Origin: Actinomycetota bacterium
GTDB taxonomy: Bacteria; Actinomycetota; Actinomycetes; Nanopelagicales; Nanopelagicaceae
Direction: 5' to 3'
Length of the DNA stretch: 48,973 nt
Assembly: GCA_009699575.1 (NCBI GenBank)
Contig: WLNY01000001.1
Location: forward strand, 66,211 to 115,183
In this document: positions 10,149-18,449 of the stretch, in pieces
Position numbering within the stretch: the first letter of the stretch is position 1
Layout: the number at the start of each line of letters is the position of its first letter
The notes under the pieces: model-generated
Told to the model about the DNA's origin: nothing
What the model saw: the letters and a program-made list of their open reading frames with translations, nothing else
The model's database searches: none
Position numbers and translations under genes: made by a program

Positions 10149-11336
10149 ATCATTGCGGGTAAATTGCGCAACAATTTCGATGTGGTGAGTCATAGGAAAT
10201 AGATCAAATGCTCGCATCTGCTGAAGTTGATAACCCGAATCAATTAAGTAAGTGGTGTCACGAGCGAGAGCTGCTGGATCGCAAGCCACGTACACAATTG
10301 TTCGTGAACCGATTTCTCCTAGACGTAAAATAATTTCTTTCCCAGCTCCCTCCCGAGGCGGATCTAAAACAACAACATCAGCGCTATCAATAAATCGAAC
10401 AACTCTCTGTACATTCCCGTTATGCACTTTGACCTGAGGATAAGAAGCGAAATTTACCTGCGCATCTTTAGTGGCAAAAGTACTTCCTTCAACTAATTCA
10501 ATTAAACCTGATTGACCAATTTCATCCACAAGAGCGGCGGTAAATAGACCAACTCCACCGTACAAATCCAAGACATGATCTCCTTCTTTGACTCCGGCCA
10601 TATTTTTGACAACCTCGGTTAAAGTTTTAGGAGCGATTCGATGACCTTGCCAAAAAGATTGGTGATGTACCTGCAAGACTTTATCGCCAACCTCCTCATG
10701 GAGAATGGGGTCACCCTCAATAATCTCAGTAGAACCTATAGAAATCACTCGTTCGCCTTGTGAAGAGGTGCTGATTTCGATTCGTGATGAAGCTGGCCAC
10801 ATTCTTTTTGTAAGTTCATTCATCTGAATTTGTGGCACTGCAATTGTGCAATCCGTAATTGGAATAACAGAATGCGAACGTGAAGCGATGAAACCTAATC
10901 TCCCCTGTGCATCACTCGTGGCCGTTACTCGCGAACGCCAATGTGTAGGTTCTCCAATAGATTCCACGTCAATGTCAATGTCCATTTTTGCAATGCGTGA
11001 AAATTGCTCGGTGATGACCTGGCTTTTTAAACGTAATTGCCTTTCCACTGAAATATGTTGGAAATCGCAACCCCCGCAGCCGCCGGCATATGCGAAATCA
11101 CATGGAGGTTGAACTCGATCATCAGAGGGTTCCAGCACCTCAACGACATCTGCTCGCAAGAATGAAGCGCCCACACTTGTAATTGTTATTAAGACTTTTT
11201 CACCGGGGATTGCATGACGGATGAAAATCACTGCGCCCTCATGTCGTGCGATGAAATGGCCGCCATGTGCGACCTTTTCTATAGTGACCTCGATTTTTTG
11301 GCCCATAACGAGTGTGCCTTTGCCCTTGAATCCCAT
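10140..11336 (-). CDS. TRAM-domain class I RNA methyltransferase (TrmA/RumA family)
   Basis: S-adenosylmethionine-dependent RNA uracil-C5 methyltransferase of up to 398 aa. An N-terminal TRAM (OB-fold) RNA-binding domain covers roughly residues 11-70. The [4Fe-4S] cysteines are C79, C87, C90 (PPCDFAYAGGCGGC) and C162. The SAM motif is VLDLYGGVGLF, the catalytic region is VVLDPPREG, and the nucleophile is C352 in VACDPAALARD. An alternative ATG at 11306 (MGQKIEV) would better match the TRAM start and leave room for a divergent promoter, since trkA begins only 32 bp from 11336. The precise target base (rRNA or tRNA) cannot be told from sequence. Confidence 0.88.
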   Translation of the reverse strand: MGFKGKGTLVMGQKIEVTIEKVAHGGHFIARHEGAVIFIRHAIPGEKVLITITSVGASFLRADVVEVLEPSDDRVQPPCDFAYAGGCGGCDFQHISVERQLRLKSQVITEQFSRIAKMDIDIDVESIGEPTHWRSRVTATSDAQGRLGFIASRSHSVIPITDCTIAVPQIQMNELTKRMWPASSRIEISTSSQGERVISIGSTEIIEGDPILHEEVGDKVLQVHHQSFWQGHRIAPKTLTEVVKNMAGVKEGDHVLDLYGGVGLFTAALVDEIGQSGLIELVEGSTFATKDAQVNFASYPQVKVHNGNVQRVVRFIDSADVVVLDPPREGAGKEIILRLGEIGSRTIVYVACDPAALARDTTYLIDSGYQLQQMRAFDLFPMTHHIEIVAQFTRNDVS

Positions 11337-11353
11337 AGATGTAAGCCTATGGG
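11332..11353. promoter_or_regulatory. Weak inverted repeat in the methyltransferase/trkA divergent promoter
   Basis: CCCATA (11332-11337) and TATGGG (11348-11353) are inverted around a 10-bp spacer, covering the upstream ATG of the methyltransferase gene and most of the short gap to trkA. It could be an operator for the divergent pair, but 6-bp arms arise easily by chance. Confidence 0.2.
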
Positions 11354-11368
11354 TGTAAGTTCATCTCT

Positions 11369-12034
11369 ATGCACGTTGTAATTATGGGCTGCGGCCGAGT
11401 GGGTTCCTCGCTAGCAGTAGATCTCGAGGCCGCTGGACATAGCGTTGCCGTCATTGACCAAGCACGTGAAGCATTCAGACGCCTTGGACCCAATTTCAAA
11501 GGCAAAACTGTCACGGGTGTTGGATTCGATAGAGATACCCTCCTAGAAGCAGGAATAGAAACCGCCGATGCCTTTGCCGCTGTAAGCAACGGAGATAACT
11601 CAAATATTCTTGCAGCGCGAGTAGCCCGTGAAACCTACGGTGTTACTAATGTTGTCGCCAGAATCTATGACCCAGGACGTGCCGAAATTTATCAGCGTCT
11701 AGGAATTCCAACAGTAGCCACAGTTCTTTGGGCAACCGATCAGATTTTGCGACGAATCATTCCTGAAGGATCCAAATCAGAATGGCGTGATGCCAGTGGC
11801 ACGATTCAACTGTGCGAAGTACATCCTTCCGCATCTTGGTACGGAACTGCCATTTTGAGTGTTCAAAATATTACGAAGGCTCGAGTCGCTTTTATTACGC
11901 GCTTGGGCGAGGGCCTCATTCCTGATGAACACACTGTGTATCAGGAAGGCGATCTACTTCACGTGATGGTGCGCGATGAAGATCTGGCCGATGTTGTTAA
12001 AGCGTTATCCCATGCTCCAGGAGATGCCTCATGA
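11369..12034 (+). CDS. trkA: TrkA-family potassium-channel regulator, first copy (CeoB-like)
   Basis: Cytoplasmic RCK protein of 221 aa. It has an N-terminal RCK_N Rossmann domain with the NAD-binding glycines (MGCGRVGSSLA, residues 4-14) and acidic V-I-D after strand 2, then a C-terminal RCK_C domain from about residue 140. Such proteins gate Trk/Ktr K+ transporters in response to nucleotides. The next gene is a second TrkA starting inside this stop (ATGA), matching the paired ceoB-ceoC arrangement of actinobacteria. The membrane channel partner is not in the window. The start has no clear Shine-Dalgarno; the transcript may have a very short leader. Confidence 0.9.
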   Translation: MHVVIMGCGRVGSSLAVDLEAAGHSVAVIDQAREAFRRLGPNFKGKTVTGVGFDRDTLLEAGIETADAFAAVSNGDNSNILAARVARETYGVTNVVARIYDPGRAEIYQRLGIPTVATVLWATDQILRRIIPEGSKSEWRDASGTIQLCEVHPSASWYGTAILSVQNITKARVAFITRLGEGLIPDEHTVYQEGDLLHVMVRDEDLADVVKALSHAPGDAS

Positions 12035-12690
12035 GAATTGCAATAGCAGGTGCTGGCAATGTAGGTCGCGCTATCGCGCGAGAGTTGCTAGATAACGGAC
12101 ATCAAGTTCTTCTCATTGATAAGGATCCCAAAGCGCTCAAACTTCAAAGTGTGCCTGATGCCGAATGGTTGATGGCCGATGCATGTGAGATTACATCCCT
12201 TGATAATGCAAAGCTAAATGACTGTCAGGTTCTGGTAGCAGCTACCGGTGATGACAAAGTAAATCTTGTTGCATCGTTGCTTGGAAAAACAGAGTACGGA
12301 GTCCCTCGAGTAGTTGCCCGAGTTAATCACCCAAAAAATGAGTGGCTCTTTGACACTTCATGGGGCGTCGATGTTGCCGTTTCTACTCCTCGAATCATTT
12401 CAGCACTCGTTGAAGAGGCGGTGAGCGTGGGAGATGTTGTCCGACTCTTCTCTTTTCGAAAGGGCCAGGCAAATCTAGTAGAACTCACCTTGCCCGATTC
12501 TTCTTCATGTATCGGAAAGACAGTTGGCGAGATTGAACTACCAGAAAACGCATCCCTTGCCGCAATTGTCCGTGATGGACAAGTCATTGCTTGTAAGCAG
12601 TCTGATGTTTTTGTTGCAGGGGACGAACTTCTCTTTGTAGCCTCATCCACTGCAGAAGCTCAGATTAAAGCTTGTTTCATTGAAAAATAA
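12031..12690 (+). CDS. trkA: TrkA-family potassium-channel regulator, second copy (CeoC-like)
   Basis: Paralogue of the preceding gene: 219 aa, RCK_N with GAGNVGRAIA at residues 6-15 and RCK_C from about 135. Translation is coupled to the first copy by a 4-bp overlap, which suggests the two form a hetero-assembly controlling K+ uptake. Its TAA stop directly abuts the reverse-strand stop of the convergent DUF3159 gene (TAATTA, 12688-12693), leaving no room for a terminator. Confidence 0.9.
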   Translation: MRIAIAGAGNVGRAIARELLDNGHQVLLIDKDPKALKLQSVPDAEWLMADACEITSLDNAKLNDCQVLVAATGDDKVNLVASLLGKTEYGVPRVVARVNHPKNEWLFDTSWGVDVAVSTPRIISALVEEAVSVGDVVRLFSFRKGQANLVELTLPDSSSCIGKTVGEIELPENASLAAIVRDGQVIACKQSDVFVAGDELLFVASSTAEAQIKACFIEK

Positions 12691-13320
12691 TTAATTAAAT
12701 TGCTCGGGTTTTGTGCTCGGCACCTTCTTGATAATAATCCAGGAACCATAGCCCGCTGCGGCAAATAGTGGATAACCCATCGCAAGATTGACAGTACCGA
12801 GAAGATTTAAATTCTCTGGTCCAGATAGGTAAATAGGAACCTGTACTGCAAGGCGAAGATAAAAAATTCCTACCCATAGCCATCCAGCTCTTACGTAGGC
12901 TCTCTTGCGCTCTGGATGATTTCGCCAGAGTAGATTCTCCCCCAAAATCGGTCCAAGTACGAGCCCCAGTATGGGCCATCCAATGACATTGCCAATGAGA
13001 TAAACCGTTCCATAAACAAGATTGGTTAAAAATTTAGGAAGAAAAAAATCATTTGCATTACCCGTGCGATTTGCAAGGTAGGCACAAAAAGCGACACCAA
13101 TAAATCCTGAGATTACGTGCTGAATGGTATCTCGACGTGCCAGGCGAAGGATTGTTAAAATAACCGAGGTAAACACTGCGCTGTATAAGGAATTGCGTAA
13201 ATCATGGGTTACGTTAAAGGCAATGAGAAAAACGATGGAGGGAAAACCTGAATCAAGAATTCCCTTTTTTCCCCCAAGGGCTTCCATAACTTTGGCGCGA
13301 TCCGCGTGTGCTTCACTCAT
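12691..13320 (-). CDS. DUF3159 membrane protein
   Basis: Integral membrane protein of 209 aa with about five hydrophobic segments, for example SIVFLIAFNV, LGLVLGPILG and NLAMGYPLFAAAGYGSWIII. It matches the actinobacterial DUF3159 family in its N-terminal GGKKGILDSGFPSIVF stretch and in its position between the trkA pair and dut. Its function is unknown. The start overlaps the dut stop by 4 bp, so it is in an operon with dut. In Mycobacterium tuberculosis, as I recall the map, this gene (Rv2693c) is separated from dut by three genes that are absent here. Confidence 0.85.
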   Translation of the reverse strand: MSEAHADRAKVMEALGGKKGILDSGFPSIVFLIAFNVTHDLRNSLYSAVFTSVILTILRLARRDTIQHVISGFIGVAFCAYLANRTGNANDFFLPKFLTNLVYGTVYLIGNVIGWPILGLVLGPILGENLLWRNHPERKRAYVRAGWLWVGIFYLRLAVQVPIYLSGPENLNLLGTVNLAMGYPLFAAAGYGSWIIIKKVPSTKPEQFN

Positions 13321-13757
13321 TTTTTCCCCGTCGATCCAAATCCGCCTACTCCACGTCCAGACCCTGGAAGGTCTTGAACTTCAATGAAGTGGGCTTTCTC
13401 TACTTTCTGAATAATTAATTGCGCAATTCGCTCTCCCTTTGCGAAGGAGACGCTTTCAAATCTGTCATGGTTAATTAAAATAACTTGAATCTCTCCACGA
13501 TACCCAGCATCGATTGTGCCCGGAGAGTTCACGATTGATACCCCATATTTGATTGCTAGCCCCGAACGAGGATGAACAAATGCAACATAGCCATCGGGCA
13601 TTGCGATTGCTATGCCTGTCGGAACGAGCACTCTCTCCCCTGGTGCAAGGGTCACATCACTACACGTAACTAAATCAGCTCCAGCGTCGCCGCCCTTTGC
13701 ATAGGTGGGCAGCGGAACGTCTGGATTAAGCCGCGTGATAAGGATGTCAACACTCAT
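13317..13757 (-). CDS. dut: dUTP diphosphatase
   Basis: Homotrimeric dUTPase of 146 aa that hydrolyses dUTP to dUMP, preventing uracil incorporation and supplying dTMP synthesis. All five family motifs are present in order: GDAGADL, HPRSGLAIKYG, NSPGTIDAGYRGE with the catalytic aspartate, ERIAQLII, and the C-terminal GRGVGGFGSTG. It overlaps the genes on both sides by 4 bp (PaaI-like upstream, DUF3159 downstream), a tight three-gene operon. Confidence 0.96.
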   Translation of the reverse strand: MSVDILITRLNPDVPLPTYAKGGDAGADLVTCSDVTLAPGERVLVPTGIAIAMPDGYVAFVHPRSGLAIKYGVSIVNSPGTIDAGYRGEIQVILINHDRFESVSFAKGERIAQLIIQKVEKAHFIEVQDLPGSGRGVGGFGSTGKK

Positions 13758-14338
13758 GGGTTAATTTCAAATTCAGAATCGACGAAGGCAAGAATTTCAG
13801 GCGTCTTTGATATGTGTTCAATATATTCCTTGGGTGCATTTTCAAGAAAGTGACTCATGGGGACAATGACATACAAAGCAGCAGCACGAACAGCGATAAC
13901 GCCTTCAGGTCCTTCTAAGCGACCCACTGCCTCGCAATAAACTTTTCTATTAACTTGACCAGTTATGCGTGCGCTAATGAAAAGAGTGGATCCCATTGGA
14001 ACTGGTTTGAGGAAATCAGTTTCTAATCGTGCAGTCACAGCAGGTGCTCGAAGTAACCACATGAGTTTTCCAAGTGCCTCATCGAAAGCCAATGAAAGTA
14101 AACCACCATGTGCCAAGCCTGGAGCCCCTTGATGATTCTCGGTAACAGTAAATTCAGCAGTGATATCAAGACCAACACCTGCGTGTGCAACTAGATGCAA
14201 TCCAGTTGGGTGGAGCTCGCCGCATCCGAAACAATGTCCAAAGTGAGAAGGAATTCGTGTACCAGCCTCGGGAGCTTTTGGATGTCTTGGCGGCACAGTA
14301 GATCCCTCGGGAGGAATGGTGCTTGCGACTCTGCTCAT
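13754..14338 (-). CDS. PaaI/hotdog-fold thioesterase family protein
   Basis: Protein of 194 aa with a hotdog thioesterase domain. The central helix motif is PGLAHGGLLSLAFDEALG, and the following strand carries TARLETDFLKPVPMGS. These enzymes usually hydrolyse acyl-CoA thioesters. A short cysteine motif (HCFGCGELHPTGL) precedes the domain, as in related actinobacterial proteins. The ATG at 14338 (MSRVAST) is preferred over 14434, because the longer reading would run through the start of the divergent DUF3093 gene. The substrate cannot be read from sequence. Confidence 0.8.
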   Translation of the reverse strand: MSRVASTIPPEGSTVPPRHPKAPEAGTRIPSHFGHCFGCGELHPTGLHLVAHAGVGLDITAEFTVTENHQGAPGLAHGGLLSLAFDEALGKLMWLLRAPAVTARLETDFLKPVPMGSTLFISARITGQVNRKVYCEAVGRLEGPEGVIAVRAAALYVIVPMSHFLENAPKEYIEHISKTPEILAFVDSEFEINP

Positions 14339-14393
14339 AGTCCCTAGATTACTGGCTTGCGGCGCATCGCGCCCATTTTTTTCATGATGTAGC

Positions 14394-14834
14394 GTGGCCT
14401 CCATGCGTTTTAGAGAAGTACAACGGCCCCCCATATGGTTACTTGCTCTTTTTTACTTCTTTTTTCTCTCTTTAGTTATTGCCATCTGGGCAGCGCTTGG
14501 CAATTTGGCTGCTCTTATTTCCTTAGTGGTGCTCACGGGGACTCTCGTTTTTATCTGGTTTATCTTCGCTTTAGTTATAGAGGTCGTAGGAAGCCAATTG
14601 CGAATTGGAAATGCCCAGATAGACATAAGCTATTTGGGGCACTGTGAGAGCCTGAGTGCAGCAGATATGCGCCGTGCGCGAACGAGAGATATCGATCCTG
14701 CCGCACACTTAGAAATTCGTTTTTGGGTTTCAGAGGGGATCAAAATTGCGCTCAACGACTCGAGAGATCCCACTCCATATTGGCTAGTTTCAACATCACG
14801 TGCAGATGAATTAATAGCTATTTTAAAAAACTAG
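14394..14834 (+). CDS. DUF3093 membrane protein
   Basis: Small protein of 146 aa with two adjacent N-terminal membrane segments (about residues 13-33 and 36-60) and a cytoplasmic beta-rich domain ending in YWLVSTSRADELIAIL. It matches the actinobacterial DUF3093 family and sits between dut and a DUF4193 gene, as in mycobacteria. Its function is unknown. The start could be the GTG at 14394 or the ATG at 14403; neither has a clear ribosome-binding site. Its TAG stop shares the palindrome CTAG with the stop of the convergent DUF4193 gene. Confidence 0.78.
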   Translation: MASMRFREVQRPPIWLLALFYFFFLSLVIAIWAALGNLAALISLVVLTGTLVFIWFIFALVIEVVGSQLRIGNAQIDISYLGHCESLSAADMRRARTRDIDPAAHLEIRFWVSEGIKIALNDSRDPTPYWLVSTSRADELIAILKN

Positions 14835-15127
14835 AAACATTCTTTGCAAACAGCTTTTGCGCCTTCACCTTTTGCTAATTGAGTGATGTGATGGACTAAG
14901 AAGCATCGCGAACATGTAAATTCATCGATTTGCTTAGGAACAACACGTACAGATAACTCTTCGCCAGATAGGTCAGCGCCAGGAAGCTCAAGAGTCTCGG
15001 CAGCCTCCGCTTCATCCACATCAATTTGACCGGATTGAGCATCAACACGTTGCGCCTTGAGCTCTTCTAACGACTCCTCGTGGAGTTCCTCATCGGTCTT
15101 TCGGGGTGTGTCGTAATCTGTTGCCAC
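14831..15127 (-). CDS. DUF4193 zinc-ribbon-like protein
   Basis: Small acidic protein of 98 aa. Its N-terminal VATDYDTPRK, central DVDEAEAAETLELPGADLSGEEL and a C-terminal CxxC...CxxC pair (CSRC, CKEC) are the signature of the actinobacterial DUF4193 family. The cysteines look like a metal-binding ribbon. The GTG at 15127 is chosen because it gives the conserved N-terminus and has AGGTGAG a few bases upstream; another GTG lies 9 bp earlier. The function is unknown; its strong conservation near sigA-type housekeeping loci suggests a basic cellular role. The 131 bp upstream of it, down to hflX, shows no clear feature beyond A/T-rich promoter-like sequence. Confidence 0.85.
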   Translation of the reverse strand: MATDYDTPRKTDEELHEESLEELKAQRVDAQSGQIDVDEAEAAETLELPGADLSGEELSVRVVPKQIDEFTCSRCFLVHHITQLAKGEGAKAVCKECF

Positions 15128-15258
15128 TGCTCTCACCTACTTTCCAAATAATCGAACGGATAAAACTTTTTTTACCAAGCGGGCGCATAATCGCGCATTT
15201 TTGCCAACTTTGCTTGTTACAACACGCTCAGCTCCTGATTTATTCCTCACAAAGGGGG

Positions 15259-16722
15259 CTAGCCCAGTAGGTCATTGATCACTTTGGCTAATGCAGCGTC
15301 AACTCGTGCATGAATCTGGGTACCTTCTGGCAGGTAATTCTCTAGGAGAATTTCACCGTGTTCGTGAATTGCATTAACCAGGTCCCCTCTGTCATAGGGA
15401 AGAACAGCCCTAATTTCAATGCGAGGTCTGGGAAGTGATTTTTCAATCGCATAAATAAGGCCGTCTATTCCAAAACCGGTACGTACCGAGAAGGCGTAGC
15501 TATTGCTTTCTTTTCTCAAGATCTCCATGACGATTTCTGGGTCTGCAATATCTACTTTATTTATCGCAATAATTTCTGGAATCTGGGAGCCACCAATTTC
15601 ATCAATTACCTGTCGTACCGCTCGTATCTGCTCAAAAGGGTCAGCATGTGAACCATCTACTACATGAACGATCACATCCGCATCGGCCACTTCCTCAAGT
15701 GTTGACTTGAAGGCATCAATGAGTTGATGGGGTAGGTGCCTAACAAATCCAACAGTGTCAGTCAAGGTATAAATACGACCGTCAGCAGTTTGAGATTTTC
15801 TTACCGTGGGATCCAGAGTCGCAAATAAAGCGTTTTCGACGAGTACTCCTGCATTTGTTAATTTATTGAGTAACGAAGATTTGCCTGCATTGGTGTAACC
15901 AGCAATTGCAACCGATGGAATATTGTGACGCTTTCGCTCAGCCCTTTTGGTGTCGCGTGATACTTTCATTTCAGCAATTTCTCGCTTGAGTTTTGCCATT
16001 TTATCTCGGATACGGCGGCGATCGGTTTCAATTTTTGTTTCACCTGGGCCGCGTCCCCCAATACCTGCACCGCCTGCTGCGCGACCTCCGACCTGACGCG
16101 ATAGCGAACCTCCCCAACCTCGCAGTCGTGGAAGGAGGTAGGACATTTGAGCAAGCTCTACTTGTGCCTTGCCTTCCTTGCTCTTTGCGTGTTGGGCAAA
16201 TATGTCAAGGATAAGCGCGGTTCGATCAACAACTTTTACTTTAACTTTCTCTTCTAGTTGCCTAAGTTGTGATGGAGAAAGTTCACCATCACAAATAACT
16301 GTGTCCGCACCAGTTGCAGCCACGACTTGACGCAACTCAATCACTTTTCCTGAACCGATATATGTCGCGGGATCCGGTTTATCTCGACGTTGAATGAGGC
16401 CTTCTAAAACTTCTGAACCCGCCGTTTCTGCAAGAGCTTTTAGTTCTGCCAAAGAATTTTCTGCCATCAGCGCAGTTCCTTCAGTCCATACGCCGACCAG
16501 TACTACGCGTTCTAATTGAAGTTGGCGGTACTCCGCCTCGGAAATATCTTGAAGTTCTGTTGAGAACCCTTTTACCCTTCGAAGTGCATGCCGGTCAGCG
16601 AGGTCGGGTTGTGCTTCAACCTCGAATTCGTTTTCATCAGCATCGAAGTCAGCAGCAACTCGTGCGCTCTCACGAAGCAGTGCCTCAAAAGTGCCTTCAT
16701 CGCGAAGGGGTTTGTCAGTCAT
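15259..16722 (-). CDS. hflX: Ribosome-associated GTPase HflX
   Basis: GTPase of 487 aa that splits stalled or stress-inactivated 70S ribosomes. The N-terminal HflX domain has VLVGVWTEG and LIQRRDKPDPATYIGSGK; a glycine-rich stretch (GGRAAGGAGIGGRGPGE) and a coiled linker follow. The G domain begins near residue 275 (GYTNAGKSSLL) and continues with DTVGFVRHLPHQL and the NKVD specificity motif. It starts inside the dapF stop (ATGA overlap), the last gene of a miaB-miaA-dapF-hflX run. Confidence 0.95.
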   Translation of the reverse strand: MTDKPLRDEGTFEALLRESARVAADFDADENEFEVEAQPDLADRHALRRVKGFSTELQDISEAEYRQLQLERVVLVGVWTEGTALMAENSLAELKALAETAGSEVLEGLIQRRDKPDPATYIGSGKVIELRQVVAATGADTVICDGELSPSQLRQLEEKVKVKVVDRTALILDIFAQHAKSKEGKAQVELAQMSYLLPRLRGWGGSLSRQVGGRAAGGAGIGGRGPGETKIETDRRRIRDKMAKLKREIAEMKVSRDTKRAERKRHNIPSVAIAGYTNAGKSSLLNKLTNAGVLVENALFATLDPTVRKSQTADGRIYTLTDTVGFVRHLPHQLIDAFKSTLEEVADADVIVHVVDGSHADPFEQIRAVRQVIDEIGGSQIPEIIAINKVDIADPEIVMEILRKESNSYAFSVRTGFGIDGLIYAIEKSLPRPRIEIRAVLPYDRGDLVNAIHEHGEILLENYLPEGTQIHARVDAALAKVINDLLG

Positions 16723-17525
16723 GAAAGAAATGGTGTCAGATCATGATCACCTATAAGTAGGGCTGGTCCCGTCAATGTAGCGTTTGAATGTCCATCTATA
16801 TCAACTTCTAAACGCCCACCTGGAGAATTAATTATCCAATGCGCTGGTAATCGAGCACCCGATTTGATTGTTGCAGCAAGTGCAACAGCACATGTCCCTG
16901 TTCCGCATGAGCGAGTTTCACCACTTCCTCTTTCGTATACTCGCATTTTCAATTCGTGAGAATCGATAATTTCTACAAATTCCACGTTGACCCCCTCGGG
17001 GTATGAATCCTTTGGCCGCACTATCGGAGGTTCATTCATGGGGCCGACATCTCCTAGATGTTCCACAAAAACGACAGCGTGCGGGTTGCCTACGCTGATG
17101 TTGTAACCATTCCAGATGTGACCATTTGTCGCTGCTGTGATTTCTTCGCTCTCATCGTAAACGGTTCCCATATTAACTGAAATATCCTCTGTCATAGGAA
17201 CTCGTAAGTGCTTGAGCCCATCGCGAGTATTAATCGCAAAAATTCCTTCAGGTTGATGTCCACGTTCAACTAAGTATCGAGCCATGACTCGTATTCCGTT
17301 GCCGCACATTTCAGCAATCGACCCATCGGAATTGCGATAATCCATAAACCACGCGCCATCACGACGAGTGATGCGGATTAATCCATCGGCTCCAATACCA
17401 GTTTCACGATTGCATATGGCAATAGTTTGAGCGGTAGTGATAGAAATCTCGTCATCTGGATCAAATATGAGTACGAAATCATTGTGCGTTCCATGGCCGT
17501 ACGTACCAATAAATTTATTAGTCAT
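16719..17525 (-). CDS. dapF: Diaminopimelate epimerase
   Basis: Cofactor-independent epimerase of 268 aa converting LL- to meso-diaminopimelate for lysine and peptidoglycan. The two catalytic cysteines are in place: C74 (EMCGNGIRV) and C207 (SCGTGTCAVAL). Other family motifs are GNPHAVVFVE and YERGSGETRSCG. It lies 21 bp downstream of miaA and overlaps hflX by 4 bp. This is one of the standard neighbour orders of actinobacteria. Confidence 0.96.
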   Translation of the reverse strand: MTNKFIGTYGHGTHNDFVLIFDPDDEISITTAQTIAICNRETGIGADGLIRITRRDGAWFMDYRNSDGSIAEMCGNGIRVMARYLVERGHQPEGIFAINTRDGLKHLRVPMTEDISVNMGTVYDESEEITAATNGHIWNGYNISVGNPHAVVFVEHLGDVGPMNEPPIVRPKDSYPEGVNVEFVEIIDSHELKMRVYERGSGETRSCGTGTCAVALAATIKSGARLPAHWIINSPGGRLEVDIDGHSNATLTGPALLIGDHDLTPFLS

Positions 17526-17546
17526 TAGGGTGAAGTTTAGTCCTTT

Positions 17547-18449
17547 TTATTTACTCGCCAGGGCGTTCAAAACAACCTGTACTCGGTTTTGAATCGGTGA
17601 TATCCACTTAATTCGAGCATCGCGCGAGAACCATGTCTCCTGCCTCCTTGCATATTGGCGCGTGACTCGTTTGGTCTCCTCAATCGCTTCATCCAGTGAG
17701 ATTGCACCAGATCGATATTTAATAACTTGGGCATATCCCAGTGCTCTTTGAGCGGTCCTACCTTGCGTAAGCCCAGCCTCAAGTAGGTCATCTACTTCAT
17801 TGATTAGGCCTTGCTCAAACATCTGATCCACCCGGAGTGAGATCTTCTCAGAAAGCAGCTGACGGTCCATAACAAGGCCAAACTGCATAGCGTGTGGATA
17901 GCGAGTGCTATTTTTATGCGGCAAATTTGCAGTAAATGGTTTTCCAGTAATTTCTATAACTTCTAAAGCACGAATTACTCGGCGAACATTCAGTGAATCT
18001 ATTGCAATGGCTGCGGCAGGGTCTAACTTCTTCAATCGATCAAAAAGAGCTGCAGCGCCAATATCTTCGGCCTCCTTGTTAAGAGCCGATCGCACATCGG
18101 GATCAGTATCTGGAAAATTGAGATCATCGAGAATTGATTTAATATAAAGACCAGTACCGCCAACTATTATCGCTGTCTTGGATCTTGAGACTATGTCATC
18201 AACGCACTTTCTGGCCTCTTCTTGATACCAGGCGACTGTTGCATCTTGATTTACATCCAAGATATCTAACATATGGTGGGTAATCCCACTGCGTTCCTCG
18301 ATATTTAATTTTGCAGTTCCGACATCCATGCCTTTATAGATTTGCATCGAGTCGGCATTAATAATTTCACCATCTAGACGTTGCGCCAATTCAATACTAA
18401 GGCCACTTTTTCCGGTCGCCGTTGCCCCGCAAATGACAATAATGCTCAT
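17547..18449 (-). CDS. miaA: tRNA dimethylallyltransferase
   Basis: Transfers a dimethylallyl group from DMAPP to N6 of A37 in tRNAs reading UNN codons. It has 300 aa with a P-loop at residues 8-15 (GATATGKSG), the [15 protein letters not shown] motif, and [12 protein letters not shown]. It overlaps the upstream miaB stop by 4 bp, coupling the two enzymes that act in succession on the same base. Its substrate DMAPP derives from the MEP pathway, whose first enzyme (dxs) is also in this window. Confidence 0.96.
   Translation of the reverse strand: MSIIVICGATATGKSGLSIELAQRLDGEIINADSMQIYKGMDVGTAKLNIEERSGITHHMLDILDVNQDATVAWYQEEARKCVDDIVSRSKTAIIVGGTGLYIKSILDDLNFPDTDPDVRSALNKEAEDIGAAALFDRLKKLDPAAAIAIDSLNVRRVIRALEVIEITGKPFTANLPHKNSTRYPHAMQFGLVMDRQLLSEKISLRVDQMFEQGLINEVDDLLEAGLTQGRTAQRALGYAQVIKYRSGAISLDEAIEETKRVTRQYARRQETWFSRDARIKWISPIQNRVQVVLNALASK

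Noticed and set aside
15137..15258. Possible small RNA or terminator between DUF4193 and hflX
   Set aside because: A/T-rich with only a 4-bp stem (GCGC-N6-GCGC); nothing specific can be supported.
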